DNA from: JBALVT01 sp965262875
GTDB taxonomy: Bacteria; Pseudomonadota; Gammaproteobacteria; Pseudomonadales; Halieaceae
Assembly: GCA_965262875.1 (NCBI GenBank)
Contig: OZ253569.1
Location: 3,410,001 to 3,474,000 of the forward strand
DNA length: 64,000 bases
Direction of reading: 5' to 3'
The position numbers were made by a program, and so were the translations under genes. Every line of letters begins with the position of its first letter. Position 1 is the stretch's first letter. The notes under the pieces were generated by a model that saw only the letters and a list, made by a program, of their open reading frames with translations, was not told the DNA's origin and did no database searches. Positions 35,762 through 45,404 of this stretch are shown one piece after another.

Positions 35762-38101
35762 ATGCCCTTAATAACCTGGGTTCTCTACATGCGATCATGG
35801 ATGATCGGCACCATTGTGGGAATAATGCCAGTGGCGCTACTAGCCACTTTGCCTTCCACGCAAAGCGCAGTTTTATTTTTTGTAGCTAGTGTCATTGTAT
35901 TGGCACTAAATCATCGGGCTTCGGGAAAGTGGGCCTGCGGAGTATTCCTGGGTCTCGCAGTGGCCACATTACACGGGCATTCTCTGATGAACAGCAGAAT
36001 TCCCCCCGACTGCGAGCGGGTGAAATTGCAAGTGGCAGGTACTGTGGCTTCTCTACCGGTAGTCTCTGTCAGCCGATTCGACGCGCCTAGTCAGCGGTTT
36101 AAGTTCGACCTAATGTCCATTGACCAGCAAGATTGCGCTGGACCAAAATCCGCTCTTATTTCCTATTATGGGTCTAGCGAGATTCTTCCAGGCCAGCACT
36201 GGCAATTCGATGTGAAGCTCAAGCGTCCTTGGGGTTTGGTGAATCCCGGTGGATTCAACGTACAAGCCTGGTATGCCCAGGAGCGCATCGATGCAGTAGG
36301 TTCTGTTGTGGCTCAAACGGAGGTGGCAGCCGGGGTTTCGTCAGACCTGCAGTATTACCATCATGGTATTCGCAGTGGCGTGAGTAGACGGATGTCTTCT
36401 ACGGGTATAGATGAGGACTCGCTCGGCGTATTAAAAGCGCTCACTGTGGCCGACAAAAGTGGCATAGACGACCAACTCTGGAAGCTTTTTCAAGTGTTCG
36501 GCATCAATCATCTTCTGGTTATTTCTGGATTGCATATTGGTTTGGTTGCCGGCTTGGGCTTCGCCTTGGGAAACCTGCTGTCCAAGGTATTCTCCCTTTG
36601 CGGCTATCAACAATACGTCCTGTTTTTGCCACATACCACGGCCGCCTTGTTGGCAGTCGCCTACGCAGCTCTCGCTGGTTTCTCTTTGTCCACTAATCGT
36701 GCCTTGGTGATGCTATGTGCTTTTTTGCTAGCGTCTGTTTTAAGCCGCCGCAGCAGTTCCTGGAACAACTTGCTCATCGCTGCCTTCCTGGTTGTCGTTT
36801 TCAACCCCCTACAAATCTTAGGCAGTGGCTTCTGGTTGTCCTTTGGTGCCGTAGCCTGGCTTCTCTGGCTCAATATGTGGAGACCCTCGGTGGGTCTGCT
36901 GATGCAGCTACTTTATGTTCATATTGGCATGTCTCTTGTCATGATACCGCTGGGTGGGTTTTGGTTTGGCGGCGCCAGTGCTGTTTCCGCTTTGGCTAAT
37001 TTCTGCTTGATTCCACTGGTGGGTTTTTTTATTGTGCCATTATCATTGTTGGCCGCATCCGTTGGCTGGGTTTCTCACGATATGGGGGATTCACTGTTCC
37101 GTTTGGCGGCCTGGCCTTTGGATTTGTTGATTCCGTTTGCGCGGCAGCTGATGGAATCAGAGCACGACGCGCTGTATCACCACTTTTATCCGACCTTGCC
37201 CAGTGTGTTACTGGCGGTGTTTGGACTTTGTTTACTGGCGGCGCGAGCCCTTCCCAAATCTTTCATGTTTTGCGTGATCTTGTGTGCGCCGTTATTGCTT
37301 CCACGAGGAACCAATCGGCTGGAGGACGAACAATTGGCCAAACTGACCGTCCTCGACGTGGGGCAGGGTACTGCAATGATATTTCGCGACGGCATAAGAA
37401 CGCTGGTTTACGACACTGGAGGAGGAGATCCCCAGGGCCGAAACCTGGCACAATCGGTGGTCATTCCCTACCTGCGTCATGAGAACGTTCGGGCGTTGGA
37501 CACCCTGGTGATTAGTCATGGTGACAGTGACCACAGCGCCGGAACGGATGATCTGCTTTCAACTTTTTTAGTAGCACAGTACTTCTCGGGAGCCGTTGTT
37601 GATAAACCTATGCTGAATTCCCCGCGCAAGTGTGTCGCCGGGAAAGCGTGGCAGTGGAATGCGTCCATCCATTTTCAGTTCCTGTCGCCATCAAATGAGA
37701 AGGCGCTGAGCAGCAACAACGGTTCTTGCGTGTTACAAATCACGGTGGGTGACACACGGATTCTCCTCACTGGTGATATCGATGCACGCAGGGAAAAGAC
37801 TCTGGTGGACTACTGGCGAAATCAACTTTTAAGCGGCTGGATGTTGGTTCCCCACCATGGCAGCAACTCCTCCTCTTCAAGGCTGTGGCTAAAATTTGTG
37901 CAGGCTGAGACATTGGTGTTTAGCAGTGGCTACAGTAACGCTTTCGGGCATCCCCACCGCGATGTGCTAGAACGCAGCAAAAGTGGTAATACTGCGCTTT
38001 ATGCGACGCCCGATGATGGAGCGATCGAATTTATCTTCTCAGGGCAGGGAATAACCGCTATTACACGCTATCGAAAGGATTTTCCGAGATACTGGCACTG
38101 A
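35762..38101 (+). CDS. comEC: DNA internalization-related competence protein ComEC/Rec2
   Basis: The 779-residue protein starts MPLITWVLYMRSWMIG. N-terminal membrane helices and a small soluble domain (about 70-190) are followed by the ComEC competence domain (FGINHLLVISGLHIGLVAG). About eight further helices lead to a C-terminal metallo-beta-lactamase-like domain (LDVGQGTAMIF, VISHGDSDHSAGTDD, LLTGDIDA, VPHHGSNSS). ComEC forms the inner-membrane channel for single-stranded DNA uptake. No other competence genes are in the window. The gene is intact. Confidence 0.94.
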   Translation: MPLITWVLYMRSWMIGTIVGIMPVALLATLPSTQSAVLFFVASVIVLALNHRASGKWACGVFLGLAVATLHGHSLMNSRIPPDCERVKLQVAGTVASLPVVSVSRFDAPSQRFKFDLMSIDQQDCAGPKSALISYYGSSEILPGQHWQFDVKLKRPWGLVNPGGFNVQAWYAQERIDAVGSVVAQTEVAAGVSSDLQYYHHGIRSGVSRRMSSTGIDEDSLGVLKALTVADKSGIDDQLWKLFQVFGINHLLVISGLHIGLVAGLGFALGNLLSKVFSLCGYQQYVLFLPHTTAALLAVAYAALAGFSLSTNRALVMLCAFLLASVLSRRSSSWNNLLIAAFLVVVFNPLQILGSGFWLSFGAVAWLLWLNMWRPSVGLLMQLLYVHIGMSLVMIPLGGFWFGGASAVSALANFCLIPLVGFFIVPLSLLAASVGWVSHDMGDSLFRLAAWPLDLLIPFARQLMESEHDALYHHFYPTLPSVLLAVFGLCLLAARALPKSFMFCVILCAPLLLPRGTNRLEDEQLAKLTVLDVGQGTAMIFRDGIRTLVYDTGGGDPQGRNLAQSVVIPYLRHENVRALDTLVISHGDSDHSAGTDDLLSTFLVAQYFSGAVVDKPMLNSPRKCVAGKAWQWNASIHFQFLSPSNEKALSSNNGSCVLQITVGDTRILLTGDIDARREKTLVDYWRNQLLSGWMLVPHHGSNSSSSRLWLKFVQAETLVFSSGYSNAFGHPHRDVLERSKSGNTALYATPDDGAIEFIFSGQGITAITRYRKDFPRYWH

Positions 38102-38186
38102 CAGTTGTAGAGAGGCTATTAGGTTTCGCCACCATCGTGGGTAAGGGTATAATGGCGGCCATCTTCTACCGATACAGGATCTTGTC

Positions 38187-38810
38187 GTGCTCGAATTGGT
38201 AATTGTTGGCGGATTGTTGATGGTCCCGATCCTGCTGTGCTCTGTTGTGGTCGTCGCCATTTGCATTGAACGCCTATACACACTGAACGCGAAGAAAATC
38301 TCACCGCCGCACCTTCTCGCTACAGTCTGGCAGCAACTCAAGTCAGACCAATTGGATACGGCCAGGCTAAAGACGCTGAAGCAGTCATCCCCGCTGGGGC
38401 GTATTTTGGCGGCGGGTTTGAGCAATGCTTACCACGGTCGCGATGTCATGAAGGAGAGTATTCAGGAGGCTGCCAGCCATGTTGTTCACGACCTGGAGCA
38501 CTATTTGAATACGCTGGGTACTATTGCGGCTGTAACGCCCTTGCTGGGTCTCCTGGGTACCGTCATGGGTATGATCAAGGTCTTCGCCGAAATTATGACT
38601 CAGGGTACCGGTAATGCCAGCGTGTTGGCCGGTGGTATTTCTGAGGCACTGATTACTACTGCCGCTGGTTTAAGTGTAGCGATCCCTGCGCTCGTTATGC
38701 ACCGGTATTTTGTCGGTCGAATTGATGGCATTGTCGTAGAACTCGAACAGGAAACGATCAAGCTGGTGGATGCCCTGCATAGCGAAGACAACACGGACGC
38801 CGCCGCTTGA
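38187..38810 (+). CDS. MotA/TolQ/ExbB proton channel family protein
   Basis: The start is GTG 38187 and the product is 207 residues with three membrane helices: the first at residues about 2-25, and the pair around LGTIAAVTPLLGLLGTVMGM and ALITTAAGLSVAIPALVMH. The ExbB/TolQ family provides the proton channel for TonB- or Tol-type energy transduction. The partner ExbD-like gene overlaps its stop (TTGA). The set stands directly upstream of msbA, as in Pseudomonas. Confidence 0.93.
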   Translation: MLELVIVGGLLMVPILLCSVVVVAICIERLYTLNAKKISPPHLLATVWQQLKSDQLDTARLKTLKQSSPLGRILAAGLSNAYHGRDVMKESIQEAASHVVHDLEHYLNTLGTIAAVTPLLGLLGTVMGMIKVFAEIMTQGTGNASVLAGGISEALITTAAGLSVAIPALVMHRYFVGRIDGIVVELEQETIKLVDALHSEDNTDAAA

Positions 38811-39232
38811 ATTTTCGCCGACAACGCCTGGATCAGGTCGATGTCAATTTAACGCCTTTGATCGACGTGGTTTTCCTGCTGCTGATTTTCTTCATGGTGT
38901 CCACCACGTTTACCCGCGAAACCCAACTTAGCATCGACCTGCCGGAGGCAACCGGAGAGGCCCGCGAAACAACTGACAACCAAATTGAAATCCTTATCGA
39001 CGAGGCGGGCCAATATCGGGTCAATGGCAAAGGTCTTGTCGATAACCGGATGCGAACCTTACAAGCTGCGATCTACAAGGTTTCCGCTGGAGATACCACT
39101 TTGCCAATGTTGATCACCGCAGATGCTCAAACGGCTCACGAATCTGTCGTGCAAGCCATGGACGCCGCGGGGCAAATGGGCTTTGTTCACCTGAGTATTA
39201 CCACTCGCATGCCCGGCAATGACACTCCCTAA
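38807..39232 (+). CDS. ExbD/TolR family protein
   Basis: The start is TTG 38807, overlapping the stop of the ExbB-like gene. The 141-residue protein has a short basic N terminus, the conserved LTPLIDVVFLLLIFFMVSTTF membrane helix with the essential Asp, and a periplasmic domain (IEILIDEAGQYRVNGK). It works with the ExbB-like channel. It lies 6 bp upstream of msbA. The target outer membrane system is unknown. Confidence 0.93.
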   Translation: MNFRRQRLDQVDVNLTPLIDVVFLLLIFFMVSTTFTRETQLSIDLPEATGEARETTDNQIEILIDEAGQYRVNGKGLVDNRMRTLQAAIYKVSAGDTTLPMLITADAQTAHESVVQAMDAAGQMGFVHLSITTRMPGNDTP

Positions 39233-39238
39233 AACTCG

Positions 39239-41083
39239 ATGAGCAAAGTCAAAACCATTTTTGAGCGGGACAAAACTGGCGCCGGAGAAAGTGACTGGCA
39301 ATTGTATCTGCGCCTGCTCCGTTATGTGTTTCCCTATTGGTTCATGTTTGCCGTTAGCGTACTTGGCTACGCAGTGTATTCATTGGGCAGTGTTCTTTTC
39401 GCCGACATCATGCAGTTTCTGATCGATGCATTGAATGATTCTGGCAAGCCTGATAGCGGCATCGTAGCCGGCTTCGTCTACAAATTCTTCCCCAACCCGG
39501 ATATGGGTCGTTTGGAGTTTGCACGCATTGCGGTGCCGGTGGCGGCGATCATTATCGCATTTTTCCGTGCCATAGGTTTCTTTGTCGGGCAGTATTTTTT
39601 AAGTCACGTTGCCCGAAATCTTGTGCACGACTTGCGCTGTGAGTTATTCAACAAAATGTTGTTCGCTCCAAGTGCCTACTACGATAAGGCGACAAGTGGT
39701 GCGCTTATATCTAAAATTACTTTTAACGTGGAGCAACTCACAGGCGCAACAACCAAGGCATTAAAAACGGTGATCCGGGAAGGCCTGCTGGTGATCGCGT
39801 TGATGTCCTACCTGATTTACCTCAATTGGCTCCTGAGTCTGGTGTTCGTTGCGGTTGTTCCTTTTATCGCTTTGGTAGTGAATGTGGTTGGGAAGCATTT
39901 CCGACGGTATAGCCGGCGCATTCAGTCATCCATGGGCGATGTTACCCAGGTATCTAATGAGAGCATCGGTGCTTATAAAGATGTGCGGATTTTTGGAGGC
40001 CAGTCTCACCAGCGTGAAAGATTCCGAACGGCCAGCGATTACAACCGCGTAGAAAGTATCAAGATGGCCTTTGCTGATGCGCTCAGCACACCCGTGATAC
40101 AGACTATGTTGGCAACCGCTTTGGGAGTGCTTGTTTGGTTTGCGCTAAGTCCCGCCGTGCTGGCAGACTTTACGGCGGGTCAGTTAGTGGCTTTTTTGAC
40201 AGCGGCAGGACTATTAACCAAGCCAGTGAGGTCACTGAGTTCCGTGCAAAGCGAAATTCAGCGTGGACTGGCAGCTGGCGAAGATATTTTCAAGCAGCTC
40301 GATCAGGACAGTGAATTGGATGCGGGCGAGCATTGTGTAGAGCGCGCTCGGGGCGACATTAGCTTACGCGATTTGAGCTTTCGCTATGATCCGGCAGACG
40401 CTCTGGTACTGGATAGAATTTCTCTGGATATTCCAGCGGGTCAGACCGTTGCGCTGGTGGGGCGATCAGGCAGCGGTAAAACCACATTGGTGCAGTTGCT
40501 GGCTCGGTTTTACCAACCGGATAGCGGAGAAATACTGCTCGATGGAGTCGCTATACAAGATTATAAACTGGCGAACTTGCGCCAGCAGCTGGCGGTAGTC
40601 TCGCAAAATGTGACTCTGTTTCACGATACTGTGAGAGCTAATATCGCTTACGGAAGTAAAGCTGAAGCCAGTGACGCCGAGGTGATAGCAGCAACAGAAG
40701 CTGCCTATGCCAAGCATTTCATCGATGAACTTCCCGCGGGATTTGAGACGGTGCCGGGAGAAGATGGTGCAGGGCTTAGTGGTGGGCAACGACAGCGAAT
40801 CGCGATTGCCAGAGCCTTGTTAAAGGATGCCCCGCTGTTGATTCTTGATGAAGCGACCTCGGCCCTGGACAACGAATCTGAACACCGCATACAGCAGGCG
40901 CTGGAGAACGTGATGCGCGACCGAACAACTATCGTCATCGCCCATCGACTGTCCACAGTGGAAAATGCGGACCGTATAGTGGTGTTGGATCAGGGGCGAG
41001 TCTCCGCCACGGGGACTCATCGGGAACTGCTGGAGCAGGAGGGGTTGTACTCCCAGCTGTATCGTCAGGAGTTTAGCGATTAA
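39239..41083 (+). CDS. msbA: Lipid A export ABC transporter MsbA
   Basis: The 614-residue half-transporter has an N-terminal six-helix domain with a slightly long insertion around residue 65-80 and a C-terminal ATPase. The ATPase shows GRSGSGKTTLVQLLARF (Walker A), LSGGQRQRIAIARALL (signature), LLILDEATSALD (Walker B) and a switch His (IVIAHRLST). MsbA flips core-lipid A across the inner membrane. It abuts lpxK by a shared stop/start base (TAATG), forming the msbA-lpxK unit. Confidence 0.95.
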   Translation: MSKVKTIFERDKTGAGESDWQLYLRLLRYVFPYWFMFAVSVLGYAVYSLGSVLFADIMQFLIDALNDSGKPDSGIVAGFVYKFFPNPDMGRLEFARIAVPVAAIIIAFFRAIGFFVGQYFLSHVARNLVHDLRCELFNKMLFAPSAYYDKATSGALISKITFNVEQLTGATTKALKTVIREGLLVIALMSYLIYLNWLLSLVFVAVVPFIALVVNVVGKHFRRYSRRIQSSMGDVTQVSNESIGAYKDVRIFGGQSHQRERFRTASDYNRVESIKMAFADALSTPVIQTMLATALGVLVWFALSPAVLADFTAGQLVAFLTAAGLLTKPVRSLSSVQSEIQRGLAAGEDIFKQLDQDSELDAGEHCVERARGDISLRDLSFRYDPADALVLDRISLDIPAGQTVALVGRSGSGKTTLVQLLARFYQPDSGEILLDGVAIQDYKLANLRQQLAVVSQNVTLFHDTVRANIAYGSKAEASDAEVIAATEAAYAKHFIDELPAGFETVPGEDGAGLSGGQRQRIAIARALLKDAPLLILDEATSALDNESEHRIQQALENVMRDRTTIVIAHRLSTVENADRIVVLDQGRVSATGTHRELLEQEGLYSQLYRQEFSD

Positions 41084-42066
41084 TGGCCCTGGGCAGTGCA
41101 GCACTTGTGGACGCCTGGTACGGCGGCGCCTGGTGGCTGTGGTTATTGCGGCCCCTGGAGTTACTCTTTCGTATTCTGGTCGCCACGAGAAGAGCGCTTT
41201 TTAGTACTGGTCTGCTCGGCCGTTATAAACCTGAAAAGCCCCTTGTGGTAGTTGGCAACATCACTGTAGGAGGGACGGGGAAAACGCCTATCGTCCTGGC
41301 CTTGGTAGAGTATCTTCAATCTGTTGGTCTTAAACCGGGGGTCGTAAGCCGCGGTTACGGTGCCACGGGTGAGTCATTTCCCTACACTGTTCACGAAAAC
41401 AGCACCGCTGTAGATTGTGGCGATGAGGCGCTGCTACTTTTTCTTCGCACCGGTTGCCCCTGTGTGGTGGCGCCAAAGCGCGCAGATGCAGTTAAAGCGC
41501 TACTCAAACAGGCAGAGGTAGATCTGATCCTCAGCGACGACGGCTTGCAACATTATGCTCTGGGCCGCGATATGGAAATCGCAGTCGTGGATGCCGACCG
41601 TGGACTGGGCAATGGCTTTTGTCTGCCCGCTGGCCCGCTAAGAGAGCCCGAATCGAGATTGCGTGAAGTTGATCATGTTCTTTATAGAGGTAGCTCCGAT
41701 CCTGAGCGCGGTGTTGTTTACTCGCCATTATCGTTGGTGAATTTAGTCAGTGCAGAGCAACGTTTAGTAACTCCCGATGTGCTTGAGGATGAAGTTTATG
41801 CGATGGCAGGTATAGGCCAGCCCCAGCAATTCTTCAACAGTCTGTCTAAGGCGGGATTTAAAATTGAATCGCGAAGTTTTATGGATCACCATTCATATAA
41901 CCCTGAAGATTTCGCTGGCATGGCGGACAAGCCGATCATCATGACTGAGAAAGATGCAGTAAAATGCAGAGACTTTGCCGATGAGAATTTTTGGTATCTC
42001 AAGATTCAGGCACAACTTCCCAGCGCCTTGCTACAATCGGTTGCTGCACTTGTTCAAAACGACTAA
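41083..42066 (+). CDS. lpxK: Tetraacyldisaccharide 4'-kinase LpxK
   Basis: The 327-residue kinase has the P-loop VGNITVGGTGKTPIVLAL near residue 55, the GDEALLL segment and the catalytic Asp region (LILSDDGLQHYALGRD). The C terminus shows DHHSYNPEDF and TEKDAVKC. LpxK phosphorylates the 4' position of the lipid A disaccharide. It starts one base inside the msbA stop and is followed by kdsB. The small ycaR-type gene found here in Pseudomonas is missing. Confidence 0.95.
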   Translation: MALGSAALVDAWYGGAWWLWLLRPLELLFRILVATRRALFSTGLLGRYKPEKPLVVVGNITVGGTGKTPIVLALVEYLQSVGLKPGVVSRGYGATGESFPYTVHENSTAVDCGDEALLLFLRTGCPCVVAPKRADAVKALLKQAEVDLILSDDGLQHYALGRDMEIAVVDADRGLGNGFCLPAGPLREPESRLREVDHVLYRGSSDPERGVVYSPLSLVNLVSAEQRLVTPDVLEDEVYAMAGIGQPQQFFNSLSKAGFKIESRSFMDHHSYNPEDFAGMADKPIIMTEKDAVKCRDFADENFWYLKIQAQLPSALLQSVAALVQND

Positions 42067-42079
42067 GGGACACTAGCTA

Positions 42080-42850
42080 ATGTCATTTTCCGTTATTATT
42101 CCCGCTCGCTACGCTTCGACAAGACTCTTAGGCAAAGCGCTTTTGGATATCGCCGGAAAGCCTATGATTCAGCGTGTGTGGGAGAAGGCCGGTGAAAGCT
42201 CTGCCAGTTCGGTCATTATAGCGACGGACGATAAGAGAATTGCTGAGGTCGCTACTTCCTTCGGCGCACAAGTTTGCATGACGTCAGATCGTCACCCATC
42301 GGGTACAGATCGGCTAGCACAGGTGGCATCTGATTTGGGTATGCCGCCGGACCACATTGTGGTTAATGTTCAGGGCGATGAGCCACTTATTCCCCCGGAT
42401 GTGATTGATCAGGTGGCGGAGAATTTGCAACGCAACCAACAGGCATCGATAGCAACACTGTGTGAAGAAATTGAGGCCAACGAAGAAATCCATAACCCCA
42501 ATGCAGTGAAAGTTGTATTTGACGTCAACGGTATGGCGCTGTATTTCAGTCGAGCCGCCATACCCTGGGCACGCGATGAGTTTGCAGCGGATTTATCTCA
42601 ACGGCCAAACCAGGGTAGCTGGTTTCGACATATTGGCATCTACGCCTATCGGGTCGGTTTTCTCGAGCGGTTTGTAGGCTGGAATCCAGCTCCGCTGGAG
42701 CTGCTTGAGCAATTAGAACAGCTGCGTGCGCTGTATAACGGTGAAACCATACATGTAGAGGAAGTATCCCAGACTGTTCCTGCAGGAGTGGATACCCAGG
42801 AGGACCTGGAGAAGGTCAGGCAATATTTTGCCAATAGCGAACGTCCCTAG
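42080..42850 (+). CDS. kdsB: 3-deoxy-manno-octulosonate cytidylyltransferase KdsB
   Basis: The 256-residue enzyme begins with the nucleotidyltransferase motif SFSVIIPARYASTRLLGKALL. It has the IATDDKRIAE and VVNVQGDEPLIPP segments and ends with ETVPAGVDTQEDLEKV-like residues (SQTVPAGVDTQEDLEKVRQ). It activates Kdo as CMP-Kdo for LPS. It follows lpxK by 13 bp and precedes a sulfotransferase gene not typical of this operon. Confidence 0.95.
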   Translation: MSFSVIIPARYASTRLLGKALLDIAGKPMIQRVWEKAGESSASSVIIATDDKRIAEVATSFGAQVCMTSDRHPSGTDRLAQVASDLGMPPDHIVVNVQGDEPLIPPDVIDQVAENLQRNQQASIATLCEEIEANEEIHNPNAVKVVFDVNGMALYFSRAAIPWARDEFAADLSQRPNQGSWFRHIGIYAYRVGFLERFVGWNPAPLELLEQLEQLRALYNGETIHVEEVSQTVPAGVDTQEDLEKVRQYFANSERP

Positions 42851-42878
42851 TTTTTGCTGATTTGCAAGAGTGTTTCAG

Positions 42879-43853
42879 ATGAGCACAGAAAAACGCGTTC
42901 CCAACTTAATCTGTATTGGAATGGAGAAATCCGGAACGACTTTTTTGAATGCGGTGTTCGAACAATCTCCATCCATTTTGACGCCCACGAAAAAGGAACT
43001 GTTCTATTACAATCTTGAGTATGGCCGCGGTCTCGATTGGTATATGTCCTGGTACGATTTCGCCGCGAAACCGGATGCAAGCTATGTCTGCGATGTAACC
43101 CCATCATACTTTAGAGGGCGGCATATAATTTCTCGAATCCGAGAAACTTCTCCCAACGCAAAACTACTAGTGCTGGTGAGGCACCCGGTCTATCGCGCTT
43201 TTTCTCACTATATGCATCGCCTTCGCCATGTTGGACTCAAACTCGAAAACTACGCGGCCTCATTTCAGGAGGTACTCGACGGTGCCAGGGGCAAACCCGA
43301 CGTTTTTCCACCGTATTGCGAAAGTCTGGCCCGATGGCTGAATGAATTCAGCCGCGATGAAATGCTCTTGTTAAGCTACGAATCGGATCTGTTTGACGCG
43401 GCAAAGGTCGAGCAAAAACTCCATGCATTTTTAGGTATCGATGATTTGGACTTTGGGCGACTTCAGGGTGATCGAATTAACGATGGCATGATGCCGAAGT
43501 TTTACTATGGCGGGGAGGACGGCGAGCAGATTACAGTTGATCAGCGCGACTATTTCATCCCCGGAAATACTCTGGTTTTTGCCCATGCAAAAGGCGCTGA
43601 AGTCTGGACTGATATTGATCCTAAGTTGGCGCAATCCAATCTTGAGGCATCCCTACACTGGACGGACCACCTGACATCCGACGAGGTCAGAGCGATACAT
43701 GAGAATTGCTATGCGCGCGATATCGAACAATTTAGCAGCAGTTTCGACATCGACGTGAGCGACTGGCTCAAGGATGAGCCGGTTAGCTATCGCGCTGCGC
43801 AGCCCAGTGATCGGTTTTTGCTCCAGCCCACCCAAGCTGTCAAAGATAGCTAA
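42879..43853 (+). CDS. Sulfotransferase domain-containing protein
   Basis: ATG 42879 was chosen because an AAGAG site lies 8 nt upstream; GTG 42870 is an alternative. The product is 324 residues. The 5'-phosphosulfate (PAPS) loop is visible as LICIGMEKSGTTFLNAVFE near residue 12. The 3'-phosphate part is LLVLVRHPVYRAFSHYMHRLR near residue 95. This fits a carbohydrate-type sulfotransferase; the acceptor is unknown. The gene lies between kdsB and a PhyH-type dioxygenase in the envelope operon. This suggests, but does not show, sulfation of an LPS or surface sugar. Confidence 0.88.
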   Translation: MSTEKRVPNLICIGMEKSGTTFLNAVFEQSPSILTPTKKELFYYNLEYGRGLDWYMSWYDFAAKPDASYVCDVTPSYFRGRHIISRIRETSPNAKLLVLVRHPVYRAFSHYMHRLRHVGLKLENYAASFQEVLDGARGKPDVFPPYCESLARWLNEFSRDEMLLLSYESDLFDAAKVEQKLHAFLGIDDLDFGRLQGDRINDGMMPKFYYGGEDGEQITVDQRDYFIPGNTLVFAHAKGAEVWTDIDPKLAQSNLEASLHWTDHLTSDEVRAIHENCYARDIEQFSSSFDIDVSDWLKDEPVSYRAAQPSDRFLLQPTQAVKDS

Positions 43854-43901
43854 AAACTGGTAAATTGCGCACTGCAAAATAGCTCTCAAGGTCACCGCGG
43901 A

Positions 43902-44888
43902 ATGCCAGGTCCGGATACAAAATTTAAACCGTTATGGATCGATAGACCCGACGCAAAATTGGTATTGGAACGCAGGAATAACGCAGCAACGTTGCCCGAA
44001 GATCTTTACGGCCAGCTGTCTGATCTTATCAATTTCGGGTATGCCATTATCCCCGCTGCTATCTCCGGCCGGCTGGCAAACCAATTGAGCAAAGAGATAT
44101 CTGCTGTACACCGTCACCCGCAAGCGTACATCGCGCGGCGCTCTCGCAATGCCTATATTCATCCCACAAAGCAGGTCTGTGATGATTCAGGCTATCGTCT
44201 AATAGACTTCCACGTAAATTCCAAACGTGCGCACAAGGCGATTTACGCGAAGAAGATAGATAGGATTTTACAAGAAGTGTTTGAATCGCCGGCCAATGCG
44301 TTTCAATGCCTGACCTTTACCCACGGCTCGCAGCAATTAATGCATCAAGACGGTGCCTACGTTGTGGTGTCTGAGCCTTTGCAATTTGTGGCGTCCTGGG
44401 TAGCGCTGGAAGACGTGACCCCTGGCAGTGGCGAACTGATGTACTTCTCGGGTAGTAACCACCTGGAGGATTTCCTGTTTCCCGATGACTCGAAATCCTG
44501 GAATCCAGGAAAGCACGGCAAGCCTATCCATTATGAGTTTCTCGAGTCTATTGTAGCTCGCAGCAAAGCGGCAGGTATGCCCTATGAAACTTTTTTACCG
44601 AAGAAAGGTGATGCGCTCATCTGGACGGCGGATTTAGTTCACGGCGGCACGGCCAATACCAATGGTCGAACGCGACGCTCTCTTGTGACGCACTACTGTC
44701 CCGTCGACGTTAAACCAAAGTTCAGTTCTTTCACTGATTTTTTCCATTTGCGCCAGGTCGCGACTAACGGCTATATAAGCTCACGCCATTATGATTTACG
44801 GCCCGAATATACGCCTGTAAAAATGGACCATTTTGACACGGTCCGATTGATACCCCGTTTTATGGGTCAGGAAAATGAAAACGAATAA
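43902..44888 (+). CDS. Phytanoyl-CoA dioxygenase (PhyH) family protein
   Basis: The 328-residue protein shows the Fe(II)/2-oxoglutarate dioxygenase triad: His148 and Asp150 in LMHQDGAYVVV and a distal His247 in DLVHGGTANTN. An Arg in NGRTRRSLV, placed to bind 2-oxoglutarate, follows. These enzymes hydroxylate lipids, sugars or small molecules. The gene follows the sulfotransferase by 48 bp and precedes a LMW phosphatase. A lipid A or Kdo hydroxylation role would fit the operon, but the substrate is not predictable from sequence. Confidence 0.85.
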   Translation: MPGPDTKFKPLWIDRPDAKLVLERRNNAATLPEDLYGQLSDLINFGYAIIPAAISGRLANQLSKEISAVHRHPQAYIARRSRNAYIHPTKQVCDDSGYRLIDFHVNSKRAHKAIYAKKIDRILQEVFESPANAFQCLTFTHGSQQLMHQDGAYVVVSEPLQFVASWVALEDVTPGSGELMYFSGSNHLEDFLFPDDSKSWNPGKHGKPIHYEFLESIVARSKAAGMPYETFLPKKGDALIWTADLVHGGTANTNGRTRRSLVTHYCPVDVKPKFSSFTDFFHLRQVATNGYISSRHYDLRPEYTPVKMDHFDTVRLIPRFMGQENENE

Positions 44889-44930
44889 CTGCCTCTGGCC
44901 TGGCATTTCCCGCCTAAGAGAAGATATAGC

Positions 44931-45404
44931 ATGAGAGTTCTTTTTGTCTGCCTGGGCAATATTTGTCGCTCGCCCACAGCCCATGGAGTTTTTGAACACA
45001 TGGTGGCGCAGCGAGGCTTGCAGGGCCGAATTGAGGTCGATTCCTGCGGCACAGGAGATTGGCACATTGGGGGCTCTCCAGATCCGCGGGCAGCAGCTGA
45101 GGCCAAGGGCCGGGGTTATGATTTGGACCATCTTCGGGCCAGGCAGGTGGTGCCTCAGGACTTCGAACACTTTGATTACATCCTCGCCATGGACAGGCAA
45201 AACCTCGCCGACTTGCACGCCATGAGTCCGCAGGATTACGCGGGGTGCCTGGATCTTTTTTTGAACTATGCATCTGATACAGACCTAATGGAGGTACCTG
45301 ATCCGTACTACGGAGGTGATCAGGGTTTTGCACTAGTGCTGGACCTGATCGAATCTGCCAGCGAAGGTCTGTTGCGGGATATGGGCTTTGAACATACTGC
45401 GTGA
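44931..45404 (+). CDS. Low molecular weight protein-tyrosine phosphatase
   Basis: The 157-residue enzyme begins with the P-loop VCLGNICRSP, with nucleophile Cys7 and Arg13. It has the general-acid Asp in VPDPYYGGDQGF near residue 123. LMW-PTPs dephosphorylate tyrosines, often controlling polysaccharide tyrosine kinases. The orthologue has the same position before murB in Pseudomonas. No kinase gene is nearby. The murB start overlaps its end by 17 bp. Confidence 0.93.
   Translation: MRVLFVCLGNICRSPTAHGVFEHMVAQRGLQGRIEVDSCGTGDWHIGGSPDPRAAAEAKGRGYDLDHLRARQVVPQDFEHFDYILAMDRQNLADLHAMSPQDYAGCLDLFLNYASDTDLMEVPDPYYGGDQGFALVLDLIESASEGLLRDMGFEHTA

Noticed and set aside
42067..42079. A ycaR/Trm112-like gene between lpxK and kdsB as in Pseudomonas
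   Set aside because: The spacer is only 13 bp and no such gene was seen there.
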